A stretch of 64,000 bases of DNA from Streptomyces erythrochromogenes (GCF_036170895.1 NZ_CP108036.1:7661501-7725500); one strand, 5' to 3'; positions 9,038-18,387 are shown, counted from the first letter of the stretch. A program made the numbers and translations. The notes: generated from the letters alone by a model not told the origin.

Positions 9038-9383
9038 CCTACCTCACCGCGTACAGGGGCGCTCCGGCGCCGGAATGCCATCCCCCGCATACGCCGCCCC
9101 AACCGATGGGTAGTTGACGCGTCCAACACGCGTCGGATGCCATCACTCGTTCGCATGCGTGAAGGTTTGGGGGGCTTGAGCGCTTGTGAATAGTTGCTCG
9201 GCGTTGAGCAGTTGGCCTACGCTGCGCACACCCTGTGAAGGTCGTATAAGTGTGCGGTCACGGGGGTGGGGAGGGTCGAGCGTGCGGGGAGCGGTGGTGA
9301 CCAGATTCAGGGGCGGGTCTGGCGGCACGCCGCAGCATCTCCCGGTGCGCCGTGACAAGTGCGTCTACCGAGGAGTTTGCTGA
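9038..9383. other. Intergenic region before the glycosyltransferase fusion
   Basis: A 346-bp gap with a GC content somewhat below the surrounding genes. It contains a GACGCG/CGCGTC inverted repeat (9116-9134, 7-nt loop) preceded by TTGACG. No credible ORF is seen. It probably holds the promoter of the 9384 gene. Confidence 0.4.
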
Positions 9384-12300
9384 GTGGCAGGTATGCCCCG
9401 CCTGAGCGTCGTCGTGCCCTTCCAGGACGTCGAGATCTACCTCCAGGAGTGCCTGGAGTCGATTGCCAGGCAGACGTTCCGCGACCTCGAAGTCATCATG
9501 GTGGACGACGGCTCCACCGACTCCTCGACGGCGATCGCCTCGGACTTCGCCCGCAGGGATCCGCGCTTCCGGCTGCTGCGGCAGGAACCGATGGGTCCGG
9601 GCCACGCCCGGAACGTCGGCATCCGCGCTGTGCACCCGCAGGCCGAGTTCCTCGCCTTCGTCGACGGCGACGACGTCATACCCGAATACGCCTACGAGTT
9701 GCTCGTGCAGACCCTCGAGGCCTCCGGCTCCGACTTCGTCTCCGGCAACGTGCAGATGATGAACTCCACCAAGAGGTGGCAGTCGCCGCTGCACAAGGCG
9801 CCCATGCGGGCCAGCAAGCGCGGCACGCACATCACCAGGCTGCCCGACCTCATCTACGACCGCACCGTGTGGAACAAGGTGTTCAGGCGGTCCTTCTGGG
9901 ACTACCACTACATCGCCTTCCCCGAAGGCGTCATGTACGAGGACTCCTGGGTCAACATGTTCGCCCACTTCCGGGCCGCCAAGGTCGACATCCTCACGGA
10001 CATCGTCTACTTCTGGCGCCGGCGCGAGGGCGGTGCCGCACCCTCCATCACCCAGCGGCACACCGAGTTCAGCAACCTCCAGGACCGTGTCGCCGCCGTC
10101 CAGTCGGTCAGCCGGTTCCTCGCCGGACACCGCGCGAGGTCCTATTCCGACCACAAGCGCAAGTACGACCTCGCCTGCCTGAAGTCGGACCTGATGCTGC
10201 ACCTGAAGGTGCTCCCGGACGCCGACGAGGAATACCGCGAAGCGTTCATGCAGTGGGCGAACGAGTTCCTCGACGAGGCCGACGACGACATCATCAACGA
10301 ACTGCCCGCCGATGCCCGCGTGAAGTGGCTGCTGGTGCGTGAGGGCCGGCTGAAGGAACTCCTCGACGTCGTCGAGTTCGAGCGCAAGGGCGGCCCCATG
10401 CCCGTCCAGCGGCGCTTCCACCGCTACCTCAAGTACCCCTACCTGGGCGACCGGTCGATAGGCCTCGACAAGAGTGCCTACCGGCTGGACAAGGAACTCT
10501 CGCTGCACGGCTCGCTGTCCCGCGCCGCGTGGGACGACTCCGACCACCTCACCCTGGAAGGCTCGGCCTACGTCCGCTTCATCAACGTGCACAAGCGGCA
10601 CATGTCCATGAAGGCGATCGCGCTCCGCAACAAGAAGCAGGGCCGCGTCGTCGTCGCCAAGGCGAAGACCACCTACTACCCGCAGGCCACCGAGTACTCG
10701 AACCAGAACCGCTACTGCTACGACTGGTCCGGGTTCCAGGTCCGCTTCGACGTCTCCCGGCTCAAGCGCAAGGGAGAGTGGGTCGAGGGGACCTGGGACG
10801 TGGCGGCCGGAGTCCTGAGCCGAGGACTGTTCCGCTACAAGGGCATAGCCCGTGGCAGCGCGGGCAGCGCGGCCAACCCGCCCTACCGGTACGTGGACAA
10901 GAACGTCCGCGTGGTGCCACTCTTCCTCCAGGGAAAGCTCAAGCTCCGCGTCGAGACGGTCCGTTGCCGTATCACCCGGCACCGCATCGTCGGTGACAAC
11001 CTCGAACTCGGCGGCGTCTACCTCGGTCCCCGCCTCCCCGAGTGGGGAAAGTTCCGGGTGACCAGCATGAGCGGCGCCGGCCGGCACGACTCGTGGGTCC
11101 ACTTCCAGCCCGGAGGCGAAGGGTGGTACACCTTCGTCACGCGCATCCCGACCAAGGCGCTGGTCCCCGGGCACCGCACCAACGCCTCGGAAGGCGTTCC
11201 GGAGACCTGGAACACCGGCGCCAACGGCTGGAAGACCACCTTCCACGTCGAGGGCCGCAAGGCCGCCATCTATCCCGTCATGGCGGAGGACGCCACCGAC
11301 GGCCACTACCGGATGCCGGGAGGGTTGCAGACCGAAGGCGGGGACCGCGAGGTCTTCGTGCACCGCAACGGCTCCGGCTACGTGGTGCTGTTCGAACGCG
11401 ACACCCTGCCGCTGGCCAAGTCGGCCACCTGGCGCCAGGACGGCTCCCTCGAGGTCGTCGTCGGCTACGCCGCGCAGGACATGCTCGACGCCTCCGAGTA
11501 CGCCACGGCGCACGTCGTCGTACGCTCCCGCGCCCACGGGGCGGAACGTGTCGTCCCGATCACCTGGCACGGCGACGACTTCAGGTTCGTCGTCACGCCC
11601 GCCGCGATGCGCACGCTGGCCGGCGACGTGCCGCTCGCCTCCGGCCGCTGGGACTTCTTCCTGCGCCGCCAGGACCCCTCCGCCGTCACCCCGGAGAACC
11701 GCTCCGGCGACCTCATGGTCAAGATGACGCAGGATCTGATCCCCACCCTGCCCCGTGAGATGAGCAGCAACGAGCGGCGCTACGAACTCCAGTCGGAGGC
11801 CTACGACCGGCTCTCGCTGCTGGTGCACTCGGCGATGCCGGACGAGGCCCGCGGCCCGTACCGGCAGAAGCTCATGCGCACCAAGACGTACCCGGACGCC
11901 CGCCGCAAGCCGGTGACCGCCGCCGTGCTCTTCGACGCCTTCAAGGGAACCCAGTACTCCGACAGCCCGCGCGCCCTCCACGAGGAGATGGTCCGCCGGG
12001 GCACCGACCTCGAACACCTGTGGGTGGTGCGCGACGACCAGGTCGCCGTCCCGCCCACCGCCCGTCCCGTACGCATGTGGTCCCCGGACTGGTACGAGGC
12101 CATGGGCCGGGCGAAGTACATCGTCGCCAACAACCACCTCCCCGACTGGTTCGAGAAGCGCGACGGCCAGGTCGTCGTGCAGACCTGGCACGGCACCCCG
12201 CTCAAGCGCATCGGCCACGACATCGAGGCCGTGCACTTCGCGGACAAGCGCTACCTGGAGCGCGTGGAGAAGGAGGTGCAGAACTGGGACATGCTGGTGT

Positions 12301-13169
12301 CCCCGAACAGCTTCAGCACCCCGATCCTCAAGCGTGCCTTCCAGTTCCCGGGCGAGATGGTCGAAAGCGGCTACCCGCGCAACGACATCCTGCGACGCGC
12401 GGACTCCGGACGGGCGGCGGAAGTACGCCGCCGCATCGGCCTGCCGCCGGGCAAGAGGGTCGTCATGTACGCGCCGACCTGGCGCGACGACCAGTTCTAC
12501 GCCCCCGGCAAGTACAAGCTCGACTTCCGCATCGACCTCGACGACGCCAGGGCGCGGCTCGGCCACGACCACGTCCTGCTCGTGCGGCGCCACCCGAACG
12601 TGGTGGACCCGGTGCCGGGCGCCGGCGACGGCTTCGTCTTCGACGTGTCCGACTACCCGGACATGGCGGACCTCTCCCTGATCGCCGACGTGATGATCAC
12701 GGACTACTCCTCCCTGATGTTCGACTTCGTCAACACCGGGCGGCCGATCCTCTTCTTCACCTACGACCTCGACCACTACCGGGACACCCTGCGGGGCTTC
12801 TACTTCGACTTCGAGCAGTCCGCGCCGGGGCCGCTGGTGTTCACCTCCCCCGAGCTGATCGGGGCGATCCGCAACGTCGACCGCATCCAACACGGCTACG
12901 CCGCCCGCTACCGCTGGTTCCAGCAGGAGTTCTGCGACCTCGACGACGGCTACGCCTCGGCCAGGCTGACCGACCGCATCCTGATCGCCGGCGGGGATCT
13001 CGACCCCGCTCGGGCCCAGGCCCCGGCCGTGGGAACGGTCGGTGGCCGCGCAGTGGCCCACCCGGGCCCGGCGGGCCACCCCGCAGGCCAGACAGGTCCC
13101 TGGAACGGAGGCACCCTCGGCCAGGTGCCGCGCCAGCCGGTGAGAAGAATGGATTCCGAGCATGTCTAA
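9384..13169 (+). CDS. Family 2 glycosyltransferase fused to CDP-glycerol:poly(glycerophosphate) glycerophosphotransferase
   Basis: A 1261-aa bifunctional enzyme. Residues about 6-250 are a GT-A family 2 glycosyltransferase with SVVVPFQDVEIYLQECLESI, DDGSTDSS (41-48) and the metal-binding DGDD (94-97). Residues about 350-780 are beta-rich and unassigned. Residues about 840-1210 match the TagB/TagF CDP-glycerol glycerophosphotransferase domain: WHGTPLKR near 935, YAPTWRDD, RRHPN near 1068, and DYSSLMFDF near 1107. The expected role is synthesis and decoration of a wall teichoic acid-like glycopolymer at the inner membrane. GTG 9384 is used; the Met three codons in is an alternative. The last 8 bp overlap the next gene. 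Confidence 0.9.
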   Translation: MAGMPRLSVVVPFQDVEIYLQECLESIARQTFRDLEVIMVDDGSTDSSTAIASDFARRDPRFRLLRQEPMGPGHARNVGIRAVHPQAEFLAFVDGDDVIPEYAYELLVQTLEASGSDFVSGNVQMMNSTKRWQSPLHKAPMRASKRGTHITRLPDLIYDRTVWNKVFRRSFWDYHYIAFPEGVMYEDSWVNMFAHFRAAKVDILTDIVYFWRRREGGAAPSITQRHTEFSNLQDRVAAVQSVSRFLAGHRARSYSDHKRKYDLACLKSDLMLHLKVLPDADEEYREAFMQWANEFLDEADDDIINELPADARVKWLLVREGRLKELLDVVEFERKGGPMPVQRRFHRYLKYPYLGDRSIGLDKSAYRLDKELSLHGSLSRAAWDDSDHLTLEGSAYVRFINVHKRHMSMKAIALRNKKQGRVVVAKAKTTYYPQATEYSNQNRYCYDWSGFQVRFDVSRLKRKGEWVEGTWDVAAGVLSRGLFRYKGIARGSAGSAANPPYRYVDKNVRVVPLFLQGKLKLRVETVRCRITRHRIVGDNLELGGVYLGPRLPEWGKFRVTSMSGAGRHDSWVHFQPGGEGWYTFVTRIPTKALVPGHRTNASEGVPETWNTGANGWKTTFHVEGRKAAIYPVMAEDATDGHYRMPGGLQTEGGDREVFVHRNGSGYVVLFERDTLPLAKSATWRQDGSLEVVVGYAAQDMLDASEYATAHVVVRSRAHGAERVVPITWHGDDFRFVVTPAAMRTLAGDVPLASGRWDFFLRRQDPSAVTPENRSGDLMVKMTQDLIPTLPREMSSNERRYELQSEAYDRLSLLVHSAMPDEARGPYRQKLMRTKTYPDARRKPVTAAVLFDAFKGTQYSDSPRALHEEMVRRGTDLEHLWVVRDDQVAVPPTARPVRMWSPDWYEAMGRAKYIVANNHLPDWFEKRDGQVVVQTWHGTPLKRIGHDIEAVHFADKRYLERVEKEVQNWDMLVSPNSFSTPILKRAFQFPGEMVESGYPRNDILRRADSGRAAEVRRRIGLPPGKRVVMYAPTWRDDQFYAPGKYKLDFRIDLDDARARLGHDHVLLVRRHPNVVDPVPGAGDGFVFDVSDYPDMADLSLIADVMITDYSSLMFDFVNTGRPILFFTYDLDHYRDTLRGFYFDFEQSAPGPLVFTSPELIGAIRNVDRIQHGYAARYRWFQQEFCDLDDGYASARLTDRILIAGGDLDPARAQAPAVGTVGGRAVAHPGPAGHPAGQTGPWNGGTLGQVPRQPVRRMDSEHV

Positions 13170-14670
13170 GGCAGCCCAGACCACACGCCGCGTCTTCAGC
13201 GGTGTGGACTCCGCCGGGGCGGTGCCCATCGAGTACAAGTTCTCGCACGCGCGCAACGGCAACCGCCACCTGGTCGTCGTCTTCGCGAACCGCTACGCGC
13301 CCGGCGAGTGGGGCTGGGCGACGGGAAAGCTCGACCTGCTCCGGTCCAACATCCTGTGGGTCCGCGACCTGTTCGACGGCGCGAACACCTACTACCTGTG
13401 CAAGGGGATGGACTTCTCCCTGGAGCAGTCCGTCGCCGGGCTCATCTCGCGCGTCATGAACGCGCTGGAGCTCTCCCCGGACCAGGTGACCATGTTCGGC
13501 AGCTCCAAGGGCGGCAGCGCGGCCCTGTTCTTCGGACTGAAGTACGGCTTCAGGAACATCGTCGCCAGCGTGCCCCAGTTCCAGATCGGCACCCGCGTCA
13601 TGGAGGGCAACCCCGACGCCGTCCGCGTGATGATGGGCGAGGCGACGGAGCAGAACGTACGCGTCCTCGACTCGGTCCTGCCCGACCTCGTCCGCAGCGG
13701 TGCGAACCCGTCGGCCAACATCTACCTGATTACCTCACCCCAGGACGAGCAGTACGCACGTCAGGTCGAGCCGTTCATCGGGCACTTCCAGGGGCGCGAG
13801 AACTTCAACTTCATCTACAACGACTCGCCCCTCATCACCGACCACGGGAAAGTCACCCTGCGCAACCTCCCCACCCTCATCGGGCTGCTCAACCTCCTCG
13901 TCGAGGGCATAGCCCCCCGCCTGGGCATGGTCCGCAACGGCTACGAGCAGCCGGAGCGCGACAAGTCGGCGATCGAGGCGTTCCTCACGCAGACCTCCCT
14001 GGTGCAGGCCGGCGACTCCTTCCCCCGGCCGGTGGTCCTGACGCCGACGCCGGAGGAGCGGGTCCCGGCGAACCTGGTCCGCTTCGCGGGTACGGCCGTG
14101 GGCGCGGTGCGGGTCAGCTTCTGGGAGGACGGCAAGCACAAGGGCTCGGCGCCCGTCGCCGCCGACGGCACCTGGTTCTGGGAACGCACCACCCCCTGGG
14201 CCAAGGGCCGACACGTCGTCAGGCTGTTCGCCGCGGACGCGAACAACTACCAGACCGAGCGCACCGAAGTCGTCTTCACCGCAGTGGAGCACGCTTCCGA
14301 GCCCCTGCCCGAGTACGCACCGGCACCCGCGCCGCTGCCCCGTCCGGCCCAGCGTCTCGTGCTGACGGTGACCGCCCCGGCCGCCCACCAGCAGGTGCCC
14401 GGTCCCGTCGTCGGTTTCGCCGGCTACGCACCCGGCGCCGTACGCGTGGACTTCCAGGAGGGCGGGGTGGGTCTGGGGACGTGCGACGTGCGCTCCGACG
14501 GAAGCTGGGTGTGGGAGCCCGGCTGGGCGTGGAACGAGGGCGACCACTTCGTCGAGGCCATCGCCGTGGACCCCGTCGGCAACGCGTCCCCCTGGACGGC
14601 CGTCCCCTTCACCGCGACGAGCACCTACGGGGCGCCCGCCCAGGGCAACTACTTCAACGCGAGGTACTGA
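13162..14670 (+). CDS. Asp2-like alpha/beta hydrolase with Ig-like C-terminal domains
   Basis: A 502-aa protein. Residues about 20-260 form an alpha/beta hydrolase resembling accessory Sec protein Asp2 and acyltransferase-like partners of teichoic acid enzymes. The nucleophile elbow is GSSKGGS (Ser about 115), followed by ALFFGLKYGF. A DEQ acid region and a DHGK motif containing a possible His come later. From about 290 there are two Ig-like/Big repeats, each built on a VRVSFWEDG or VRVDFQEGG strand and a DGTWFWERTTPW or DGSWVWEPGWAW turn. Its ATG overlaps the stop of the fusion gene, so the two are translationally coupled. A role in modifying the same glycopolymer is inferred. Confidence 0.75.
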   Translation: MSKAAQTTRRVFSGVDSAGAVPIEYKFSHARNGNRHLVVVFANRYAPGEWGWATGKLDLLRSNILWVRDLFDGANTYYLCKGMDFSLEQSVAGLISRVMNALELSPDQVTMFGSSKGGSAALFFGLKYGFRNIVASVPQFQIGTRVMEGNPDAVRVMMGEATEQNVRVLDSVLPDLVRSGANPSANIYLITSPQDEQYARQVEPFIGHFQGRENFNFIYNDSPLITDHGKVTLRNLPTLIGLLNLLVEGIAPRLGMVRNGYEQPERDKSAIEAFLTQTSLVQAGDSFPRPVVLTPTPEERVPANLVRFAGTAVGAVRVSFWEDGKHKGSAPVAADGTWFWERTTPWAKGRHVVRLFAADANNYQTERTEVVFTAVEHASEPLPEYAPAPAPLPRPAQRLVLTVTAPAAHQQVPGPVVGFAGYAPGAVRVDFQEGGVGLGTCDVRSDGSWVWEPGWAWNEGDHFVEAIAVDPVGNASPWTAVPFTATSTYGAPAQGNYFNARY

Positions 14671-15610
14671 CCTGCGGAGTGGCGGACGCTTCGGCCGGGC
14701 GGTTCACCCGGATCACGAGGGGCCGGTGGTCCGAGGCCCCGGTGTCCACCACGTCGCAGCCGGTGCGGGGCAGCGCGGTGAACAGGTAGTCGATCTTCGA
14801 CCCGTCCGTGTGGGTGGGGCGTCCTGTCCGGGAGCGGCCCTTCTGCTCGCACTCGCGGAACGTCGTGTACGCCTCCGACGGCCAGATCCAGGCCGACTTG
14901 TTCCGGTCGCCCACCGGCGGCGGGGAGTTGAAGTCCCCGCCGAAGACCGTACGGTCGTCCGTCGACGCGGCGGCGACCAGCGAGCTCAGCTGGTCGTCGC
15001 GGAAGTCCCAGTCCGGGTGTTCGTCGTCGCTCTCGCGCAGCGAGAGGTGCGCGTTGCACACCCGCAGCCCCTGGGCCGGGACGCGCGCGCACAGGATCCC
15101 CCGGTGCAGTCCCACCGTCGGCTGTTCGGTCGGGATCACCTCCACGTCCTCGAGCCGGGAAGCGGCCAGCAGCCCGAAGCCGGCCTGCCCCCGCCCTTGC
15201 CCGGTGCACTCCACGGCGGTACGGGTGCCCGCCGAGTCCACGTTCGCGTACGGCTCGAAGACGGTGTTCCACTCCGGGCCCAGGCGCGCGGCCGAGGACG
15301 ACAGGTCCTCCGAGCACACCTCCTGGAGCAGCAGCACGCGTACGTCGGAGTCGCCGATCAGCTCGCGCAGCTGCTGGAACTTGTCCTTCGGGCTGCCCGT
15401 CCGCTCACAGCTCCACTGCCGCACCCCGCACATGTTCCAGGTCGCGACGGAGACCTCGTCCGGCTTCGCCGGACCGAGGCCGGCTCCCGCGACCGAGGCC
15501 GGCGCCTGGGCGGACGTACACGCCACCACCGTCAACAGGCCGAGCGCCGTCGCCGTGCGGCCGAACCGGCGGCGGAACGAACGCCACCCGGCCTCCTTGT
15601 GCATCTGCAT
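14654..15610 (-). CDS. Endonuclease/exonuclease/phosphatase family lipoprotein
   Basis: A 318-aa protein with the EEP fold. It shows WNMCGVRQW (metal-site Asn), LLLQEVCSED (Glu), GGDFNSPP (Asp/Asn) and a C-terminal SDHRPLVI (catalytic Asp-His). The N-terminus has Arg residues followed by LGLLTVVAC, a good lipobox with Cys31, so it should be exported and lipid-anchored. ATG at 15610 is chosen; Met3 is an alternative. Substrates of the family range from DNA to phosphoinositides, so the target is unknown. Its 3' end overlaps the convergent Asp2-like gene by 17 bp. Confidence 0.85.
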   Translation of the reverse strand: MQMHKEAGWRSFRRRFGRTATALGLLTVVACTSAQAPASVAGAGLGPAKPDEVSVATWNMCGVRQWSCERTGSPKDKFQQLRELIGDSDVRVLLLQEVCSEDLSSSAARLGPEWNTVFEPYANVDSAGTRTAVECTGQGRGQAGFGLLAASRLEDVEVIPTEQPTVGLHRGILCARVPAQGLRVCNAHLSLRESDDEHPDWDFRDDQLSSLVAAASTDDRTVFGGDFNSPPPVGDRNKSAWIWPSEAYTTFRECEQKGRSRTGRPTHTDGSKIDYLFTALPRTGCDVVDTGASDHRPLVIRVNRPAEASATPQVSTSR

Positions 15611-15719
15611 TCCGACATCATTGGGTATGCGCCGGTCAGCCGCCGAATCGGCCCCCGTCGGAACCGTTCCGGAACACCGTCCGAGCCGCTCCGGAGCCGG
15701 CTGCCGCGACGGTGTGGAC

Positions 15720-16210
15720 ATGACGTCCACGACTGCGCATGCGACCTCCCGGACGCTGCCGGACCGGGCCGGGCCACGGGAGTGGCTGGGCCCGGCGGTC
15801 CTGCTCCTGCCCGTGACCCAGGCGTCGCTCCGATCAGTGTGCTGGGCACCGCGCTCGCGGTCGGCGCCGCCCCCGCGGAGAAGGCGGGCTCGGCGGCGGC
15901 CACCGGGCAGACCGCTGCGACCTGGGCCTCGCCCTGGGCATCGCCGGCCGGTGTGCCCGCCCAGGCACTGGACGCGGCCCGGGACACGGTCGGCGGAGCG
16001 GCCGACGCGGCGGCCGGGCTGTCCGAGACCGTCGGCGCGGACCTGCTCGCCACGGCCCGGGACGCCTTCACGGCGGGCTTCCACACCACCCCGGCGGTCA
16101 GCGCCGTGCCGGCCCTTGCGACGGCCGCGGTGGTCGCCGTACTGCTGCGCCACATCCCGGCGATCGGCTCCGAGGGCTCGGCGGCTGCGGCCGCCCCGCA
16201 CGAGCACTGA
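15720..16210 (+). pseudogene. MFS drug-efflux transporter, internally deleted and frameshifted
   Basis: The start (MTSTTAHATSRTLPDRAGPREWLGPAVLLLP) matches the N-terminus and first membrane segment of a DHA2-type MFS exporter. The reading frame is then lost and resumes near 15838 with C-terminal MFS sequence (PAEKAGSAAATGQTA, VPAQALDAARDTVGGAADAA, ADLLATARDAFTAGFHTT). The C-terminal segment also lacks about 20 residues between ATGQTA and VPAQAL. Roughly 350 central residues are missing. An ordinary transporter of this family has about 480-500 residues, so this is a decayed gene. Confidence 0.75.
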
Positions 16211-16315
16211 CCGGCGCCCCGCGCCCGGTGGGGGCTCCGGGACCGTCCGTCAGAGGGCGGACGCCGCCTCCGGAGCCTCCTGGCCGGTGCGGCGGCGGCC
16301 GGCGACGACCAGGTC

Positions 16316-16356
16316 GCCTCCGGCGGCGCGGCGCGTGCGGCAGCGCCGCCGGAGGC
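16316..16356. terminator. Hairpin between MFS relic and convergent hypothetical operon
   Basis: A perfect 14-bp inverted repeat (GCCTCCGGCGGCGC and its complement) with a 13-nt loop. It lies 6 bp beyond the stop of the leftward operon and about 100 bp after the MFS relic, so it can terminate transcription from both sides. Confidence 0.7.
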
Positions 16357-16361
16357 AGTGT

Positions 16362-16697
16362 TCAGCCCACCGTCCAGGGAACCCGGCAGATGTGCGGACC
16401 CGATCCCTCCGGGCACAGCGCGGTCAGTACGGCCTTGCGGATCGCCCGCCACGTCCGCAGGGAACACCCCAAGTGGACTTCCCTGTACACCGGTTGCCGT
16501 GATCCGCTGTTCTGGCCGGGATGTTCCACCGTCCACTGTTCCACCAGGAAGTCCAACTCGTCGTCGACCGTGTGCGCGAGAGTCCCACCGATGATCCGGG
16601 CGTGCCGGGAACCGATCGCGTCCTCGACGAGCCTCCGGACCCAGGCCAGCCCCTGCTCGTCCGCGTACAGGCCGAGCCTCAGGCGTCGCGCCCTCAT
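16362..16697 (-). CDS. Hypothetical protein, third gene of unrecognised operon
   Basis: A 111-aa protein of unknown family. The N-terminal half (RLGLYADEQGLAWVRRLVEDAIGSRHARIIGG) looks alpha/beta. The C-terminal half contains two Cys (GCSLRTW and LCPEG) and ends CRVPWTVG. No signal peptide or membrane span is evident. Its ATG overlaps the stop of the upstream gene (ATGA), so it is the distal member of a three-gene leftward operon. Confidence 0.65.
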   Translation of the reverse strand: MRARRLRLGLYADEQGLAWVRRLVEDAIGSRHARIIGGTLAHTVDDELDFLVEQWTVEHPGQNSGSRQPVYREVHLGCSLRTWRAIRKAVLTALCPEGSGPHICRVPWTVG

Positions 16698-17035
16698 CGC
16701 ACGGCTCCTTCGCGACGGCCGCCACCGCTCCGGGTGAAGCCGGTGGGGAACCAGGAGTGGAGGGCGGGCCAGCCGTTGACCGTTGCGAGGAGGCGCCAGC
16801 AGCGCCGGGCGTCCGGGTCGCCGGTCGTCCGGAGGCGGGCCGGGAGCCAGCGGCGCAGGTCGCCCTCGCCGGCACGCACGAACGCGTAGGCGTAGAGAAC
16901 GCCCGGCGAATCGGAACGGGACGCGCCTTCGGCGGAGGGCGGCAGGTGCGGGTGCGGGCCTTCGAAGGGGGCGCCGAGGAAGTCGGACACCAGGCGGTGT
17001 CGTTCGGCCCGGGAGAGCGTGGCGAGTCGGTGCAT
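16694..17035 (-). CDS. Hypothetical protein, second gene of unrecognised operon
   Basis: A 113-aa basic protein of unknown family. It starts MHRLATLSRAERHRLVSDFLG and has a Trp-rich C-terminal half (DLRRWLPARL, CWRLLATVNGWPALHSWFPTG). No membrane segment is evident. It starts 33 bp after the upstream gene and overlaps the downstream gene by 4 bp. Confidence 0.65.
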   Translation of the reverse strand: MHRLATLSRAERHRLVSDFLGAPFEGPHPHLPPSAEGASRSDSPGVLYAYAFVRAGEGDLRRWLPARLRTTGDPDARRCWRLLATVNGWPALHSWFPTGFTRSGGGRREGAVR

Positions 17036-17068
17036 GAGGTCGTCCTGTCTGCGCCGCTGGCCAGGGTC

Positions 17069-17719
17069 TCAGGCGGCGAACGGGTTGGTGTGGCCGGGCA
17101 ACTGCTGCCCCGGGCGCAGGAACCGCTGGCCGCCCTGTTCGTCGCGGACGGCGAGGAACCCGGCGGCCGTGAGCCGCTGTGCGATCTTCCTGCGTCGGAT
17201 CGCGCCCACCTGGAACGCCACGGTGAGGAGCAGCGCGGCCGCCCCGCCGGAGGCGACCGCTTCGACCGGTGACCTGTCGATGAGCATGAGGCCGGTCAGG
17301 GCCGCACACGCGAGGTAGCACGTCAGCTTCTGGCTCCGGTCGGCGACGTACAGGGCCATGACGTCGAAGGTGACGAGGTCCTTCAGCACGGCCACGGCAC
17401 CGACCGCTTCGGGGAGCGGCGTCAGCGAGCCCTGCTCCAGCCCGGGCACCGTCCCGCCGTTGCCCGCCTGCGGATGGGCGGTGATGGTGGCCGCCTCGCG
17501 GACACGCGCGTCGGGCCCCGGGTCCCGGTACATCCGGACCTGGACGAGCGAGTTCTTGAACCCGGTCCTGTAGGCCATGCCGTACGTGTAGCCGTACTGC
17601 TCCGCCACGTGTGCCAGGGCCGCCGCCTTCGGCGTGGAGCCCTGGGGGGCGATCTCGACGATGCCCTGCTGACGGGCGATCTGCTGGAGCATCCCCGCTA
17701 TGTGACGTTCTACGGACAT
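17069..17719 (-). CDS. Hypothetical membrane protein, first gene of unrecognised operon
   Basis: A 216-aa protein of unknown family. The first about 135 residues are soluble (QYGYTYGMAYRTGFKNSLVQ, then a Gly/Pro linker). Two adjacent membrane segments follow (LTCYLACAALTGLMLI, then VASGGAAALLLTVAFQVGAI). A basic, winged-looking tail with RRRKIAQRLTAAGFLAVRDEQ completes the protein. ATG at 17719 is the first start after the upstream intergenic region. The operon context gives no function. Confidence 0.65.
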   Translation of the reverse strand: MSVERHIAGMLQQIARQQGIVEIAPQGSTPKAAALAHVAEQYGYTYGMAYRTGFKNSLVQVRMYRDPGPDARVREAATITAHPQAGNGGTVPGLEQGSLTPLPEAVGAVAVLKDLVTFDVMALYVADRSQKLTCYLACAALTGLMLIDRSPVEAVASGGAAALLLTVAFQVGAIRRRKIAQRLTAAGFLAVRDEQGGQRFLRPGQQLPGHTNPFAA

Positions 17720-18044
17720 CCTGTTCCCCGCTCCCTGGGACCCGGCGCCTGGGGCCGACCCGCGCACAGCCTAGGGGGTGTGCCGACGGTCGCACCGAGC
17801 GGTTCCCGGAGCCATGGACCGGGCATCCGGCGGGGCCAGGACCCTACGGCAGGTGGCCGGCCTGGGTGCCGCCGCCCGCGGGGCCCCCGGCGCGCTGCCG
17901 TAGCTCCCACCGACCGGGGAACCCACTCTTCAGGCCTTGCGGAAGCTGGACCGGCCGCTGCGGGCCCGGGTGCCCGACTTTGAGGCCTGCCGGTTCGACT
18001 CCGCCGCCTTCTACGCCCAGTTCGCCGACGAGGGCCGGTCCCCG

Positions 18045-18197
18045 CTGGTGACGGCCGATGGCCTTGCGCGCGGCCTGGGTGACGGCGGCCCGGGCACGTT
18101 CCGGGGCCGCGCCGGCGTGCCGGTCGCGGCCTCCGAGCCCGACGGCCCGGGAGAGTTGGCTGATCAGGAAGTCGCGTTCGAGCTCGGCCTGTTCCCG
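18045..18197 (-). pseudogene. Fragment of an ATPase-like regulator
   Basis: About 50 residues (REQAELERDFLISQLSRAVG, then GLGGRDRHAGAAPERARAAVTQAARKAIG) match the helical segment found near the C-terminus of large Streptomyces ATP-binding regulators. The flanks do not continue the family, so it is an isolated remnant. Confidence 0.5.
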
Positions 18198-18216
18198 CCT
18201 GGCGAGGCGAGGTCCT

Positions 18217-18387
18217 GGCGAAGTCGGCGAGCTCTTGGCCGATGCCGTCGCGCTCCTCGACCACCTCCGTATCGGCCGCGTGCACGTGGCCGGGTACTCC
18301 AGCGGCACGGGCGCTCAGGCCCAGCTCGCCCAGGACCGCCCCGACCGCCTCGCCACGGTCTTCTTGCTGGAGCTCTCCCTGACCGTG
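18217..18387 (+). pseudogene. Fragment of an alpha/beta hydrolase
   Basis: About 57 residues span a helix and nucleophile elbow of an alpha/beta hydrolase (DAVALLDHLRIGRVHVAGYSSG, then AQLAQDRPDRLATVFLLE). There is no start and no catalytic Asp or His region. It ends against the winged-helix gene and is a truncated remnant. Confidence 0.6.

Noticed and set aside
9258..13262. 1334-codon minus-strand open frame opposite the glycosyltransferase fusion
   Set aside because: Its length is an effect of codon bias. The + strand frame has all the enzyme motifs, and the minus translation is low-complexity.
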